A stretch of DNA of 64,000 nucleotides from Collybiopsis luxurians FD-317 M1. Its lineage: Eukaryota; Basidiomycota; Agaricomycetes; Agaricales; Omphalotaceae. The notes beneath the pieces were generated by a model. The model saw only the letters and a list, made by a program, of their open reading frames with translations. It had not been told where the DNA came from and searched no databases. The position numbers and the translations under genes are program-made. Positions within the stretch are counted from its first letter, which is position 1, and each line of letters begins with the position of its first letter. Location: positions 3,020,770 to 3,084,769 of the forward strand of contig KN834749.1 of the NCBI GenBank assembly GCA_000827265.1, given 5' to 3'. Positions 22,301-32,952 of this stretch are shown here, piece by piece.

Positions 22301-23190
22301 TGCAGATTGAGGAACACTAGTTGAGGAGGATAGGGAATGGGAGGATGTTGAAGTCTAAATCGTCGTCAATGTCGAGATCATGATTATTGAGGAGGGAAGG
22401 TCCGGCTCAGAGGGGTAGCGAGATAGTCAGACAATCAATTAATAAATCGACGAGAACGACATGTCTTCATCTTCGCGAAGGGCGAAAAGATCTTTTCACG
22501 AGTTTCCATGAGCCGGAGTGTTAGGTTGTGCTGGAGAAATAATGGAAGTGGTGCGCTGCGGGTTATGATCTATTTCCACGTCAGGTTCTTCTGAAGCACC
22601 CCTTTTCTCGTCCTGCTTCGCGCCAATCGAAGGGTTGACGTTCAGATCCATTCTATCGCTGCCTTGTGAATTGCGGAGGACGATTTTGTATTCTACGTCC
22701 GTGTCGAGATTTCGTGCTTCGACTCATCGACATCAATGTCGGAGTCCCAGCCGTCTGGAGTTACGTCATTTTTTGATGTGGATGAGAAGAATGAGTTGAG
22801 GAAGGAGAGAGTTTGGTTTCATTCACAAGACAGGTCGGCGGAGTTAGGAACTGGATTCGGAAGTGTGAAAGCGGAAGTTAAACCAAGAACTGAGGTGGTA
22901 ATGGAGGGTGGAGGAGGGGCCAGATCGCTGGGCAGAGATTTCTTTGGAGCTTCGATGGCAACTTTTTTAAATTTGTTCTTGTCGGATGCTGGAGGCTCGA
23001 CAATATCTGCCCGACAGCCATCAACTGCTTTTGCAACATCGTCGCCTAAGAAATACGCCATCGATATAGGACCCATCCGATCTTGTAACGTCAATATTCC
23101 GGCGAGCAAAGCACAAGGGAGAACGTTACGGACATTGATCATTTTGAAGATAGAGGAAACACGAATGGGATGGTTGTTAGTATCATTCAT
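22301..23190 (-). pseudogene. Decayed gene for an acidic, possibly secreted protein
   Basis: An open frame at 23190-22819 carries a hydrophobic N-terminal stretch after an internal Met (VRNVLPCALLAGILTL), then a polar Lys/Pro-rich segment (PPASDKNKFKKVAIEAPKK, LAPPPPS). Downstream, coding-like stretches continue in changed frames: WDSDIDVDESKHEI, then TDVEYKIVLRNSQGSD and DEKRGASEEPDVEID, and finally HDLDIDDDLDF. These are separated by a TGA and by a one-base frame change. The acidic Asp/Glu-rich composition is consistent across frames, which suggests one gene broken by several mutations. No family is recognised. Unrecognised introns are the alternative explanation. Confidence 0.35.
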
Positions 23191-24497
23191 ACTATACTAT
23201 ATTGAAGTTGACATATTCTATACATTTGATCCTTTTGCAGCTGTTACTGTCAATGTAGACGTACCTGCACTAGATCCTTAGCCCGACCGTCACCAGACAC
23301 ATAGCGGCGTATCCAGCTAGCATCTTGATGTCACTCCCCGTTCCTCTAGCATCTCCAGCTATCAGATTGGCATCACTCCCCATTCCCCCGGCGTCACCAT
23401 CCATGTCCCTAGCGTCACCTGGCGTCACCGTGCGTTACAGCGTCCTTCACCGGCGTGTGTTATCCATCAATAACTCTAGGTTTGGCACTGCCCTCAAGTT
23501 TAAATATGGTTGTTGAGTAAATTAATGATTTTGGAAAGAGAAATAGATATTGCAAATAAAGTCAGTGACAAAATGTCACTGATTTGTTCAATGCAAATAA
23601 GAAAGGGATAGACATCTGGGCAATGGATGGAATGCGCAAAATCATATTCAATGAAGAAAGAGAACCGCTGATCAAGATGTCAAAGGAACTATGAATAGGT
23701 TTTCTGTCGCATTTACCCGTTTAGAAAGTCTCGACAAGAACTACGCATCCATGAATCGGCATTTGCACCGTAATCAAGGTTTATTATCAGTTTTAGCCCC
23801 AAAAATGGTAAATTCATTCATTGTTCTAACGATTTTTAGGACATACGTAGATAAGTTGATATATATATTAAGCAAATTATGTATTCTGGATACTAGGACG
23901 AACGTGTAACGTCACCTAGCGCTACCGGTAGATACTGTTATGTCGGAGATGAAGCTTTATTGTAATGGCCCCATCCTCTTTTTCTTCCCTTTTTTTTTGA
24001 CTTTCCATAGCCTGTTCAGATATTGGACAATTTCGTGTCTTGCTGTGTGCAACTTCTCTCTCCGACCTAATCAAATGCCAAAACAGTCTCTGCATTGACC
24101 GTTTTCGGGTCTTTCAAGCATTGAATGCAACCGCCGACAACATCTAACGATACGAAGACGGCCAATGCAAAGCAGAGGTGCTGGATTGAATGCGAGTGTC
24201 GAATGCAACTGAGAACTAACTAAGTTCTGTATTATTGCGTGCTGGAAAAGCTGTTGTTTCATTTCAACTATCTTATATATGTTACTGCTCAGTTGATGCG
24301 TTAGTGCGCCAACATGTAAAGTGTACTAACAAAAATAATATAAATTGCGAAATTTAGATTAATTTTAAATTTGCGTGTGTTGGATCAGCCAGAAAATCAT
24401 CTGAGCAGAAACTCGGCATTTGATTCCATTCCATGCACTTGTATTTATCGTCTGCGTAATTAAACATCCGTTGTGGTATCAACACAACAACATCCTT
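23191..24497. other. Intergenic with short repeats
   Basis: About 1.3 kb without a convincing gene. 23320-23440 is a low-complexity C-rich stretch with repeated GCGTCACC and GCATCACTCCCC words. The rest is AT-rich. Confidence 0.35.
23320..23440. repeat. Imperfect short tandem repeat (GCGTCACC / CATC-CC words)
   Basis: Words such as TCACTCCCC, GCATC and GCGTCACC recur at irregular 18-25-base intervals. The plus-strand frame reads as a Ser/Pro/Leu repeat, which is probably a by-product of the repeat rather than a real protein. Confidence 0.5.
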
Positions 24498-25875
24498 CTA
24501 TTCATCCATCCAATGCTCTGTTAGTTCCAAATCCCATCGAGTCATCTTCCCTCCAATTCGAACTATCTGTAATAACGGGCACTTGGTAAATATGTCCCCG
24601 ACTGCTTTAGCTTGGAGGTTGTAAGAGATATTCTCCACTGCGATATTCAGACTTTGTAATAATGGACTTTTTTCAATGTACGCGGCGACCACAGCAACGA
24701 CTTGGAACTGAGCGATAGTTAAACTCAGTCATTGTCTAATACATTGTTAAACTCACCAATGTACGTGAATCAGCATTTGGAAATTCTATTACCAAAAACT
24801 TTACCGCAGGCAGTTGATTGAAAAGATGCTGTATTGTAACTTCATCGTGATCGTTCAAGCTGATATTGACATACGAGGCATTTGGAAGGAAAGGTAGTTT
24901 TGTTGCAAGATCGGTATGATGAATATCATGATCTGAAATGAAGATTCTTTCTAAAGCGTAATGCGACGGGAAAGCTGCTTCAAGCAGATTGAGTGGTCCA
25001 TGGTAACAGCGAAGAAATGGAGAAAATGTCCTATTCTTTGGCAAGTAGCTAATCTCCATGTTCGGAATCTTGTTGGCAACGACCAAAGTGCGCAATCCAT
25101 ATATTCCGCATATCATCCATAGAAAACTCTCTTTATGTTCTGCTCGGCTTCTGTTATTCCATTTCCATTCCCATGAAGTGGTGCGTACTGTTAAACGTTT
25201 CAATGTGATGGAGTACCAAACGGATGCGCTACCTGGTGTGAAACCAGCATGCGGGTGCCAGGTAAATGTGAGGTATTTCACCTTTGAGCATCTCTGAATG
25301 AGCATGCTGTCTTGGTTTTCTCCGTGCCAGCAGATGCAGTCCATTACCAATTCTGTTACAGGGTAATCAAACACTGAGAAGTCAGTCCCATCCTCGAAGC
25401 AGCATCTGATAAATTCCAATTTATTTAACGCTTTCAGTTGGGCTAGCATTCGAGGGACTTCAGATCCAATGTCGCCTATTCCAGAAAAAGACATTTGTGT
25501 CAATAACGAGAAATGCGGCACGAACTCCACGATGGTTTTCCAATCAGTTTTGAATGTGTCCCAATTTGGTGAGTGAGGTACGTGCCGAGAATAATCAAGC
25601 GGTACGATTACGAAACCAAACGACAGCGATCTCGGGAGAGCGGCTAGTTTTTCCACAGAGTTATGCCAGTTTTCTTTCATGCGGCGTCTGAATTGAATGG
25701 CGCTACGGAAGAACAGTCGGCGATATAGAACAGTATATGCTGCACCACTGCTCGAACGACAAACTCTTGTCAAATTACAAATGTCTCGCCTAGATCGTAA
25801 AAGAGCACAAATCGGCAGCCATAATTCTGGCGGAAGGGTAGAAGAAGGATTGTCCTTGGTGGGTATATTTACCAT
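24498..25875 (-). CDS. F-box-like protein
   Basis: Two exons (25875-24757 and 24707-24498) joined by a GTGAGT...CTCAG intron give about 442 residues. The F-box-like domain is at residues 14-56 (TLPPELWLPICALLRS, NLTRVCRSS, LYRRLFF). The remainder has the segmented leucine-rich pattern of mushroom F-box proteins (LNKLEFIRCC, VKYLTFTWHP, LKRLTVRT), ending with the second-exon segment SPLLQSLNIAVEN. Expected to bind SKP1 through the F-box; substrate unknown. No defects are seen. It lies beside family N copy 3 on the same strand, and a similar F-box/family N pairing occurs at 13.7-18.4 kb. Confidence 0.75.
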
Positions 25876-26394
25876 TTGATACGAAAATTTAGAGTGCGGT
25901 TGTAGAAAGTAGGGGGAAAAAAGTACGGTAAGTGTTAAGTATTTATTGACTAGTACCTATTTCATTTTTTACCATATTGATGATAGCTATCGAAGGGGTG
26001 TTTCATACGTCTTGCATTATTACAAATGCGCAGTTCATATTTGTGTCGCTCCATATTAATTTACGTTCGTATGTGGAACAATAGAGAGTCAGCTAATTTA
26101 CGTTAGAATACTGATGACCAAACTTTCTTTATGATTCTGTATTGCAGCAATATAATGACTGTATATAAGTGTTAAATGAAGGCGATTGCGACTAATATTA
26201 TCTGCGTCAGAGCCAGACATACGCTTATTCGTTGTAAATTTACAATCAATGGCGAACAATCCACTGGCATATGATGTGACAGTGTGATGTATAGCTTGAT
26301 ATTACATATAAAGATGTACATAAACTACGCTGCTAATGGTATTGCAAATACGTCTGAAGTTATTTTGCAGCTTCAAGCATGTGGTCTACATATT
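25876..26394. other. Intergenic
   Basis: About 520 bases that should include the promoter of the F-box gene to the left and the 3' UTR of family N copy 3. Nothing else is seen. Confidence 0.35.
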
Positions 26395-28030
26395 TCAAAG
26401 CAGAATATCACCAATATCCCAAAAAACAAACAGTTGTTCTTCAAACAGAATGTCCAATAAGAAGTTGAAATCACACAAAACCGACGGTTGCTGTCCTTTG
26501 TACAGGTTGATACCAACAGTGATAAAGATGGAAGGTCTATGCAAGAAATCTGAGGTAATGAAAATACGCGACTAAACTTCAGTCAGACATATGAACAGGA
26601 GAAGGTATTTTTAATGGAAAACTTACGATTGCTAGCCGATGTACAGATTTACGAACAAGGTGAAGAAAGCCAAAAAGGACGCTGACGGTGTAAGCATCGA
26701 ACCCTCGAACATTTGATTTCGAAACTACAATGTCCATTTCCTTTATGACTTGTTTAACGAGAACGTATGTATCGTGAGTTTCGGTTGTAATTGATATGTT
26801 TTCAATGCTAAGTGCATTGCGTTTGAACTCTTCCAAGAAGGCGAAGCTGTGAAGTAAATTTTCTTCTTTTAAAAACAACATTACTATGAGCACAAAATAT
26901 CTTTACCAATAATCGCTGTCCGAAACCTTCATCTGAGTTGGGCCAAAAGCTGCGTAGAGATCATGGGTTATGCAATATTTGAAGGCATCCCCCGGTGGCA
27001 TGATAGTGGTGAACATAGGGGTAATCCAATTCACTTGATAGGACAGGTAAAAAGAGTTCAAAGAAATATTATCTTGCATATTCTGTGTGAGCTTTGTCGG
27101 AAGTTTGATCACCCAAGTATATTTATCATCAAATCTCCGAGGAACAAGGAAAGATAGAGGGCCGTTGAATGTGCATGCACTGTGGGCTGAAGGAAGTCGG
27201 GCTACGGAATTGGCATCCCCCGCCGGGTTCGCAAAGTATCGGATCCTTTCCCTGATTTCCTTTTCATTCGGATGATATTGATACGGTTTGATCGCAATTG
27301 ACGGCGTGTAACCGAATAATGCAAAAGGGTATAAAGAGTACGCGTGGGAATGAGTAATTACATTGAGAAATTGCGCTGCGAAACATTCCATGAGAAAGGA
27401 AAATTGTTCTGCATAGATTTGAAATAATCTTACTGGACGATGAGATTTGTAAAATATCTGCAACTGGGGTGTTCCAGCATCCAACAACAACGACATGAGT
27501 TTGAGTTGTCGAAGAATGAGGGGAATATCGATAAAAACTCCATGAATGTGTTTGCAATATCGGTGCACCTCCATTAGAAAAAGTCTTTTCTACGAGACGG
27601 ATATCATCCATAACATTTGAATTTGAATTTAATTTGGCTTCGTATAAATATCCTATTTGAAGCATCCAATGTACAAGTTCGGACGAGAAACTGAGATAAG
27701 TGTAAATTTGCATTTCTGTTCCGGCAATGCTTCTGGTCAAAAATTGATTGACGAGGGCGCCCGATATGATGCTACCGAATCTTTCCTGAAAATGGACTGA
27801 ATTCAGTACGATGCAGCGGCATCAAAGCAAACATAATACTTGATGTTGTTGTAGCCATTGATATTCCAAAGGGGAAAAGAAATTCTTGACATATTTCGCC
27901 AAGTCATAGGCTTTGGCCTCGTATTTATCCACTAAGTATTTGTAATCTTTACAAACACGTCTAAGGGAGCAGCAGTCTTTTTTCTCCAGATAAGACAAAC
28001 AGATATCGCAAGTACTAGGTCTGTAATGAA
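26395..28030 (-). CDS. Family N protein, copy 3 (divergent)
   Basis: This minus-strand paralogue of the genes at 7333 and 16659 shares only block-level similarity. In order it shows SLRRVCKDYKYLVDKY, then an intron with donor in CATCAA-GTATTA and acceptor before SIISGALVNQFLTR (the ISGS-like motif), then LVHWMLQIGYLYE, VGCWNTPVADILQI, NVITHSHAYSLYPFA, CTFNGPLSFLV, FKYCITHDL, FDAYTVSVLFGFLHLVRK and a final exon with LCDFNFLLDILFEE. These correspond block for block to copy 1. Copy 3 keeps ISG better than copies 1 and 2, but the DLD residues expected of an active nucleotidyltransferase are absent. The 5' end is uncertain: a TGA lies upstream of the first recognisable exon, so the start may be in an unresolved exon. 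Confidence 0.6.
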
Positions 28031-28521
28031 TATGTCACTGGAGAACTACCATGACAGATGAATTTACGCACAAAATAAAGCCATTTTTACTTGGGTCCTT
28101 CGATAGGATTGTAGACATAATGTGAATGTTGTTGAAGATTGCTGTAGACGGAATTATAAATTGGAAGGTTGTCGAAGAGTATGGTAGACAGTATTATAAA
28201 TAGTGAAAAGATGTATTTTTTTGGGAAATGAAATGCGGGTTTGTAAGACAATTAGCATCATCACAACTTCATGCTATTCTTTTCACAGCTATTACTTTAC
28301 TTATCAATTACATTGCAAACTGAATTTGACATCGACGGCACGTTTGTTTGGAAACAGTATGTCATAGCATATGACAAATAAATGATACCATCAAAGAAAT
28401 GTGACAATAGCAGTAACTGAAGATGACGGATAGCTTTCAATGCATCATTTTCTGGACCGCAGCAGAGAGCTTCCGCTTCTTTATCATGGAACACTGCAAA
28501 CCTACGTTTTAGGTTTTCAAG
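28031..28521. other. Helitron 3' flank
   Basis: This region should contain the Helitron 3' terminus (hairpin plus CTRR on the minus strand). I could not assign it confidently. A 65-codon minus-strand frame at 28297-28494 is unrecognised. Confidence 0.3.
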
Positions 28522-30267
28522 CTACACAAATATTTCGCCAGTACATTCTGTATACCATTTTAACGATTTGTTTGCCTGCAGAATAGTCAATTCTGCGAGA
28601 TTCGTAAGTCGCTGTTCCTCTTTTCTAGCCTCTTGGGAGGCGTGCTTGGAGATCATATCAGCTGTTACTGGTCCTAATATTTTTAATCCTCTTGGCTTTT
28701 CTGATCCACATTTAATACGTGATACTGCAACGTAAACTGCTGCAATTGAAGGACAGCTTTGAAGATGAAGATATGCGGCATTCAGAGAACAACTCTGGGA
28801 GTTATGAACTGTAAATGCAAAACCGCCAATGATCGGCACCTGCTGCCGGCGAGCAGTATATGTTTTTTCGTTGTCTGCAGTTTTATATGTGATTGTACTG
28901 GTCTTGGCTGCGAGTGTAATACGATGAGGATTAATAGAAGTGGGATCAGGGTTTGCGTAATTTGGTAAATCAACATCAACTGATATAGCAATTCGTCGTC
29001 CACCTCTCCGGAAGAAATTTATGCCTGCTAATGTTCCCCTACTCCCATTACTGACTTTTAGCTCCACGGCCACATTATCTACAATAATAACGGGCATCCC
29101 AATTGCCAAAGCCAGCTTTCCAGAAAGATCATTAGCATTACGTTTGATATCGGTGTTCCAAGCGTCATGTGCATTTTGTCCTGTAAGAAGGACTCTCCCT
29201 CCTCGTCCTTTGACGGTATCTTCTGCGTAATAAACACGGAAGTCCTGGTTCGTTACTTTTGCAAATGCTTTTGTCATTTCCCAATTATGACGGTTTCTGA
29301 CTGAATTAGTATATGTGATTAGAGGAGCTGCATCTTGAGATTTATTTGCCCACATCAATACTTCGCATTCATCCGGCGGACGTGTAACGCAAAATTGCTG
29401 TAGCCAAGTCAAATCGTTGTCCATTCCATTTGTAGTACATATTCCGAGTCGGAGACGATTTAATAGTTGTATAAAACAAGGATTTTTTTGCCGTACAATC
29501 TCATTGAGAATAACACAATTCGTTACTGTGTGGTAGTGCGTAATTGCTGAGATATTTTCCCTAGTTTTTTGGTTTAAAGTATTGAGGTTAGAACGTCCAA
29601 TGGCGACATCTGCTAAAGAATGATCATACAACGTTTTTGATCTGGGGACGCTAAGCTGAAATTGGTCCCCGGAAAGGATAACATCAAGATCGCCAAATTG
29701 ATCGTCTTGAATATTTAAAGCTAGATTGAGCCTTTGTGATAGACGATAAAAGTCTTCACAGCTCATGAAAAAATATTCATCTATAATCAAAGTTTTGATA
29801 CCTTCGAGACGATCAATAAGTGCTTTAAGTGGTTTAGAATTCAATTTAATGAGATCTTTCCACCGGCAATGAAGTGAAGCATACGACGCAGTTGTTGATG
29901 CACCTATGTTGCTAGCGGCAACACCAGTTGGCGCAGTAAACACTAATTCGTGATTGAGGTTGACGGCATTGTAAAATGACCGTAAAGCATCGTATATATG
30001 TGACTTTCCGGTTCCACCGGGTCCTGCAATTATAATTCGAAATGGTCCAGATTCTGGATATTGCATTCGCCTTTTGCGATAGGTTATGATCAGCAGGAAT
30101 GCAAGTCGTTGTCTCGAATTCAATGTAAATTTTTCGCAGACAGCCATAGCTGTTCGTTGCCAATGGTCAAGATCATTCCAAACCTTCAACGAGGATGGAT
30201 TCTTTATCAGAATCTGGCCTTTGATCTTCTTTTCTTCTTCTTCAAATGTGGTTGCTTTTGGGTTCAA
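28522..30267 (-). CDS. Helitron PIF1-like helicase module
   Basis: A 581-codon uninterrupted frame encodes the 5'-to-3' DNA helicase half of the Helitron protein, which unwinds the donor strand during rolling-circle transposition. Seen: Walker A GPGGTGKSH near residue 85, Walker B LIIDEYFF, LSGDQFQLSVP, NEIVRQ, and the C-terminal helicase motifs FTVHNSQ and YVAVSRIK. It joins the upstream frame through a GTGAGA...TATAG intron (about 30364-30313), so it is a C-terminal exon and not a separate gene. The helicase motifs look intact. Confidence 0.88.
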   Translation of the reverse strand: MNPKATTFEEEEKKIKGQILIKNPSSLKVWNDLDHWQRTAMAVCEKFTLNSRQRLAFLLIITYRKRRMQYPESGPFRIIIAGPGGTGKSHIYDALRSFYNAVNLNHELVFTAPTGVAASNIGASTTASYASLHCRWKDLIKLNSKPLKALIDRLEGIKTLIIDEYFFMSCEDFYRLSQRLNLALNIQDDQFGDLDVILSGDQFQLSVPRSKTLYDHSLADVAIGRSNLNTLNQKTRENISAITHYHTVTNCVILNEIVRQKNPCFIQLLNRLRLGICTTNGMDNDLTWLQQFCVTRPPDECEVLMWANKSQDAAPLITYTNSVRNRHNWEMTKAFAKVTNQDFRVYYAEDTVKGRGGRVLLTGQNAHDAWNTDIKRNANDLSGKLALAIGMPVIIVDNVAVELKVSNGSRGTLAGINFFRRGGRRIAISVDVDLPNYANPDPTSINPHRITLAAKTSTITYKTADNEKTYTARRQQVPIIGGFAFTVHNSQSCSLNAAYLHLQSCPSIAAVYVAVSRIKCGSEKPRGLKILGPVTADMISKHASQEARKEEQRLTNLAELTILQANKSLKWYTECTGEIFV

Positions 30268-30371
30268 ATCTCCGTGCCTATGTAAAGGGGGTTGTGGAAA
30301 TTGTGAACCAGTAGTACTTTCCTGAACTTTTTCTATAATATACTCAGAATAATGTAACAGAAATCGAAGCT

Positions 30372-32877
30372 TTAGGAAATCTCACGCCTGCGGGAGTTTT
30401 GTATGGATTGTTTAGCGCTGGCTAAATTTTCATTTGATAAATGCGCAAGTGCACGTCCTTCAATAGGATCGACTTCGCATAGTGCACTCAAAGAATGCAT
30501 ATGCATGTCAATAATTTCGGAGGGTATGTTGTAAAGTCCAGCTTTGCGGGCCCAAATAAGAGCAATATTTACCTCTGCTTCAGTTTTGGGTCCGACTGTT
30601 TCAATGAATTCATGAAGGTCATTGAGTTCGTCTTCATGAAGTCCTTCGCCATTTCCACCAATATTTTCCTGACCCTCCTGCCATTCTAAATCATTTTCCA
30701 GACTTTGTTCTTCGGTATTTTCGGTATAGTTAAAATGTCTTTCCACAAATGTAAGTTTGTTGTCTCGCCTTAGTTTTGAAAAATCATCTGCAGCTTTTCG
30801 GCATTCCCAATACTCCTGAAAATGATTCATAACTTGAATGTGAGGTTCAGGACATTCTTTTATGAAATTTTCAAAGGCTATTTCCCAACATTGTTCAGTG
30901 GGTTTCAAGGGGCACAGAAGAGATTTGCTCCATGGTTTGAAGAGGGTCAACATGGCTGCAGCATACTTATTATAATTCAAATTGCGGTCACGACATGGAA
31001 TGCCATAACCAATGAGGACTGGAATAACTCTGACATGCCTTTTAGCAACCACATGTGTTTTGTGTTCTGGATGATTTTCAAGAAAGTTGTAGGTTTGGTC
31101 TGCAGTATTCAAAATCAACAACGATATATAAACTATGTTATTCGAGACAGTACCTTTATTTCTACCTTCTTTTTCACTGGTTTTTAAAGATATCTTTTCA
31201 TAGTCAGACATATATTCCCACATGCTGATGTTTTCTAGTTGTGAAGGACGATAAAAGACATCATGAATTAATGATGTTATTGGGGGAAGGACGTCTTGAT
31301 TCCCTTGTGGGAATGTAAGAATAGCCATGTCATCTACATTGTCATGCAGTGTGAGATGTTGAGTGATATGTGCCGGTGCTGGAACACGGTCATCATCATC
31401 AACAATCATGTCATTTAGTGACCATTGCTTTTCCATTGAAGTTGGAATAAGATTAGAAGAGCCACTATTAATATGCATTGCATCATTTTCAGCCGCAGTG
31501 TTACCACTGTTATAATTGCTATTGTTTGGGTGTCTTTTCCAGGCAAAGTAATCTTCAGTGTCATATACTGGAAAAGAAAGTTGGTTGTTACCTGTCCATG
31601 TCGTTTGAACATTGGTCATTTACATTTCGCCATTTGTATGTTACAGGAAATAAATCAGGACATATCCATGTTAGAACTTTTGACCAGTAAAATCGTGCAA
31701 AAGCTACATTGGTAATATGATTTGAGTGTCCCAGTAGTGATGCTGCAACTTGTTGCGCAGACAATTCTCTTCGTGCATTGGCTTGATTCAATGTCTTCAG
31801 GAGCAATCGGCGACACTGTTCCTCCTCTTTGAGATCTAATGATCCACCTGCTTTAAGAGATGTAAGCGCAGCTGTTAAAGCACTGGCTATAACTGCAGAA
31901 TCCAAAGATGACTTTGCAGTATAACTTGACATATAAATACTCAGGGCCATCCCCAATGCTCCTGATCCAACAAATTTACCGTCAGTGTTGCAACGAAAAA
32001 ATCCAGAAATGACAGGTATATAGCCGACTATTCTCCCGTTGGGTTGTTTCAAGTGAATCTTTCCATCACTATCGATAAATGTTTCCTTTATAATTTCATA
32101 GGGATAATTGAATCGACAAAGTTGGTCTTGTTCTTCTGGAGTCAAAGAACTTTTTGTCCGGGATGACTTCTTGAAACATGTATCACCATGACGATGAAGA
32201 TGACCACTGCAGTCAAGTACCTCACGTAAATATTGGGGCCATATGTCGTCAAAGTTGCCATCAGCAGGATGTGGAGGACGACCCATAATATTTCGATGGA
32301 GTCGTTCATATGAACCGGATATAGAAGCCGTATTTTTAGGAAACTCAAAAAGAAACAGACTTTCTAGCCATTGGAAAAGACGCTGCTTGAATTCAGCATC
32401 AGTTGAGCAGCGTTCCTGTATTTGTTTAGGTGACAGTGCACCTTCTAGCCATATAAGGATATGTAGGTGAAGTGAACCGCGGTTCTGTGCTTCAATGACA
32501 CCATAATAGACTTTTACGTGACCAAATACACCATGTCTATTCGATCTTTTCATGCCAAGGAATTTTTGAACAAACTGATCAATCATCAGATAAAAGAACT
32601 CTGCTCCAGCCACAGGGTTTGCAGCTAGAATGCGTAATCGGTTGTATGCAGTATAATTAGAATCAGGGTTATCGAATAATGCATCTGCATTGATGTTTTT
32701 GCCAGCAAGGAAAGAGGTAATAGGATTATGGCCGTCAGCAGGATTAAGAGTAAAAAATATCGATGGAGTTCCAATACTACGAGAAATTGCCCGGATCTCT
32801 TCTCGCATATTGGTGACATCTGCTGTGGATCCTTCAATGTGATCATCAATATAGTCGACAAACTTGAGCAAGTGCAT
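30372..32877 (-). CDS. Helitron replication initiator (HUH/Y2) module
   Basis: Two overlapping frames (32877-31588 and 31619-30372) encode the central part of the transposase. The first has FFTLNPADGHNP, the HUH motif in SLHLHILIW at about residue 137, and a tyrosine pair IYMSSYTAK with Y-x3-Y spacing, which is the nicking and joining Y2 signature of Helitrons. The second is the linker toward the helicase. The change of frame at 31588-31619 has no convincing intron (GT and AG are only about 24 bases apart), so it may be an inactivating single-base indel or a sequence error. Confidence 0.82.
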
Positions 32878-32952
32878 AACTGCATTTTCTTCTTTCGTTT
32901 GTGGCTGGAATATCGAATAATCTTTACGTATTTTTTTATCTATCAGGTGATT

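Noticed and set aside
23325..23516. Plus-strand frame rich in Ser, Pro and Leu.
   Set aside because: The composition follows from a short tandem repeat; no start context or partner exons.
28010..28040. ACTAG near 28020 as the Helitron 3' end.
   Set aside because: No hairpin sits at the expected distance, so the terminus is left unassigned.
31588..31640. Very short (24-base) GT-AG intron to explain the Helitron frame change.
   Set aside because: Too short to be spliced and it leads into a stop in the required phase.
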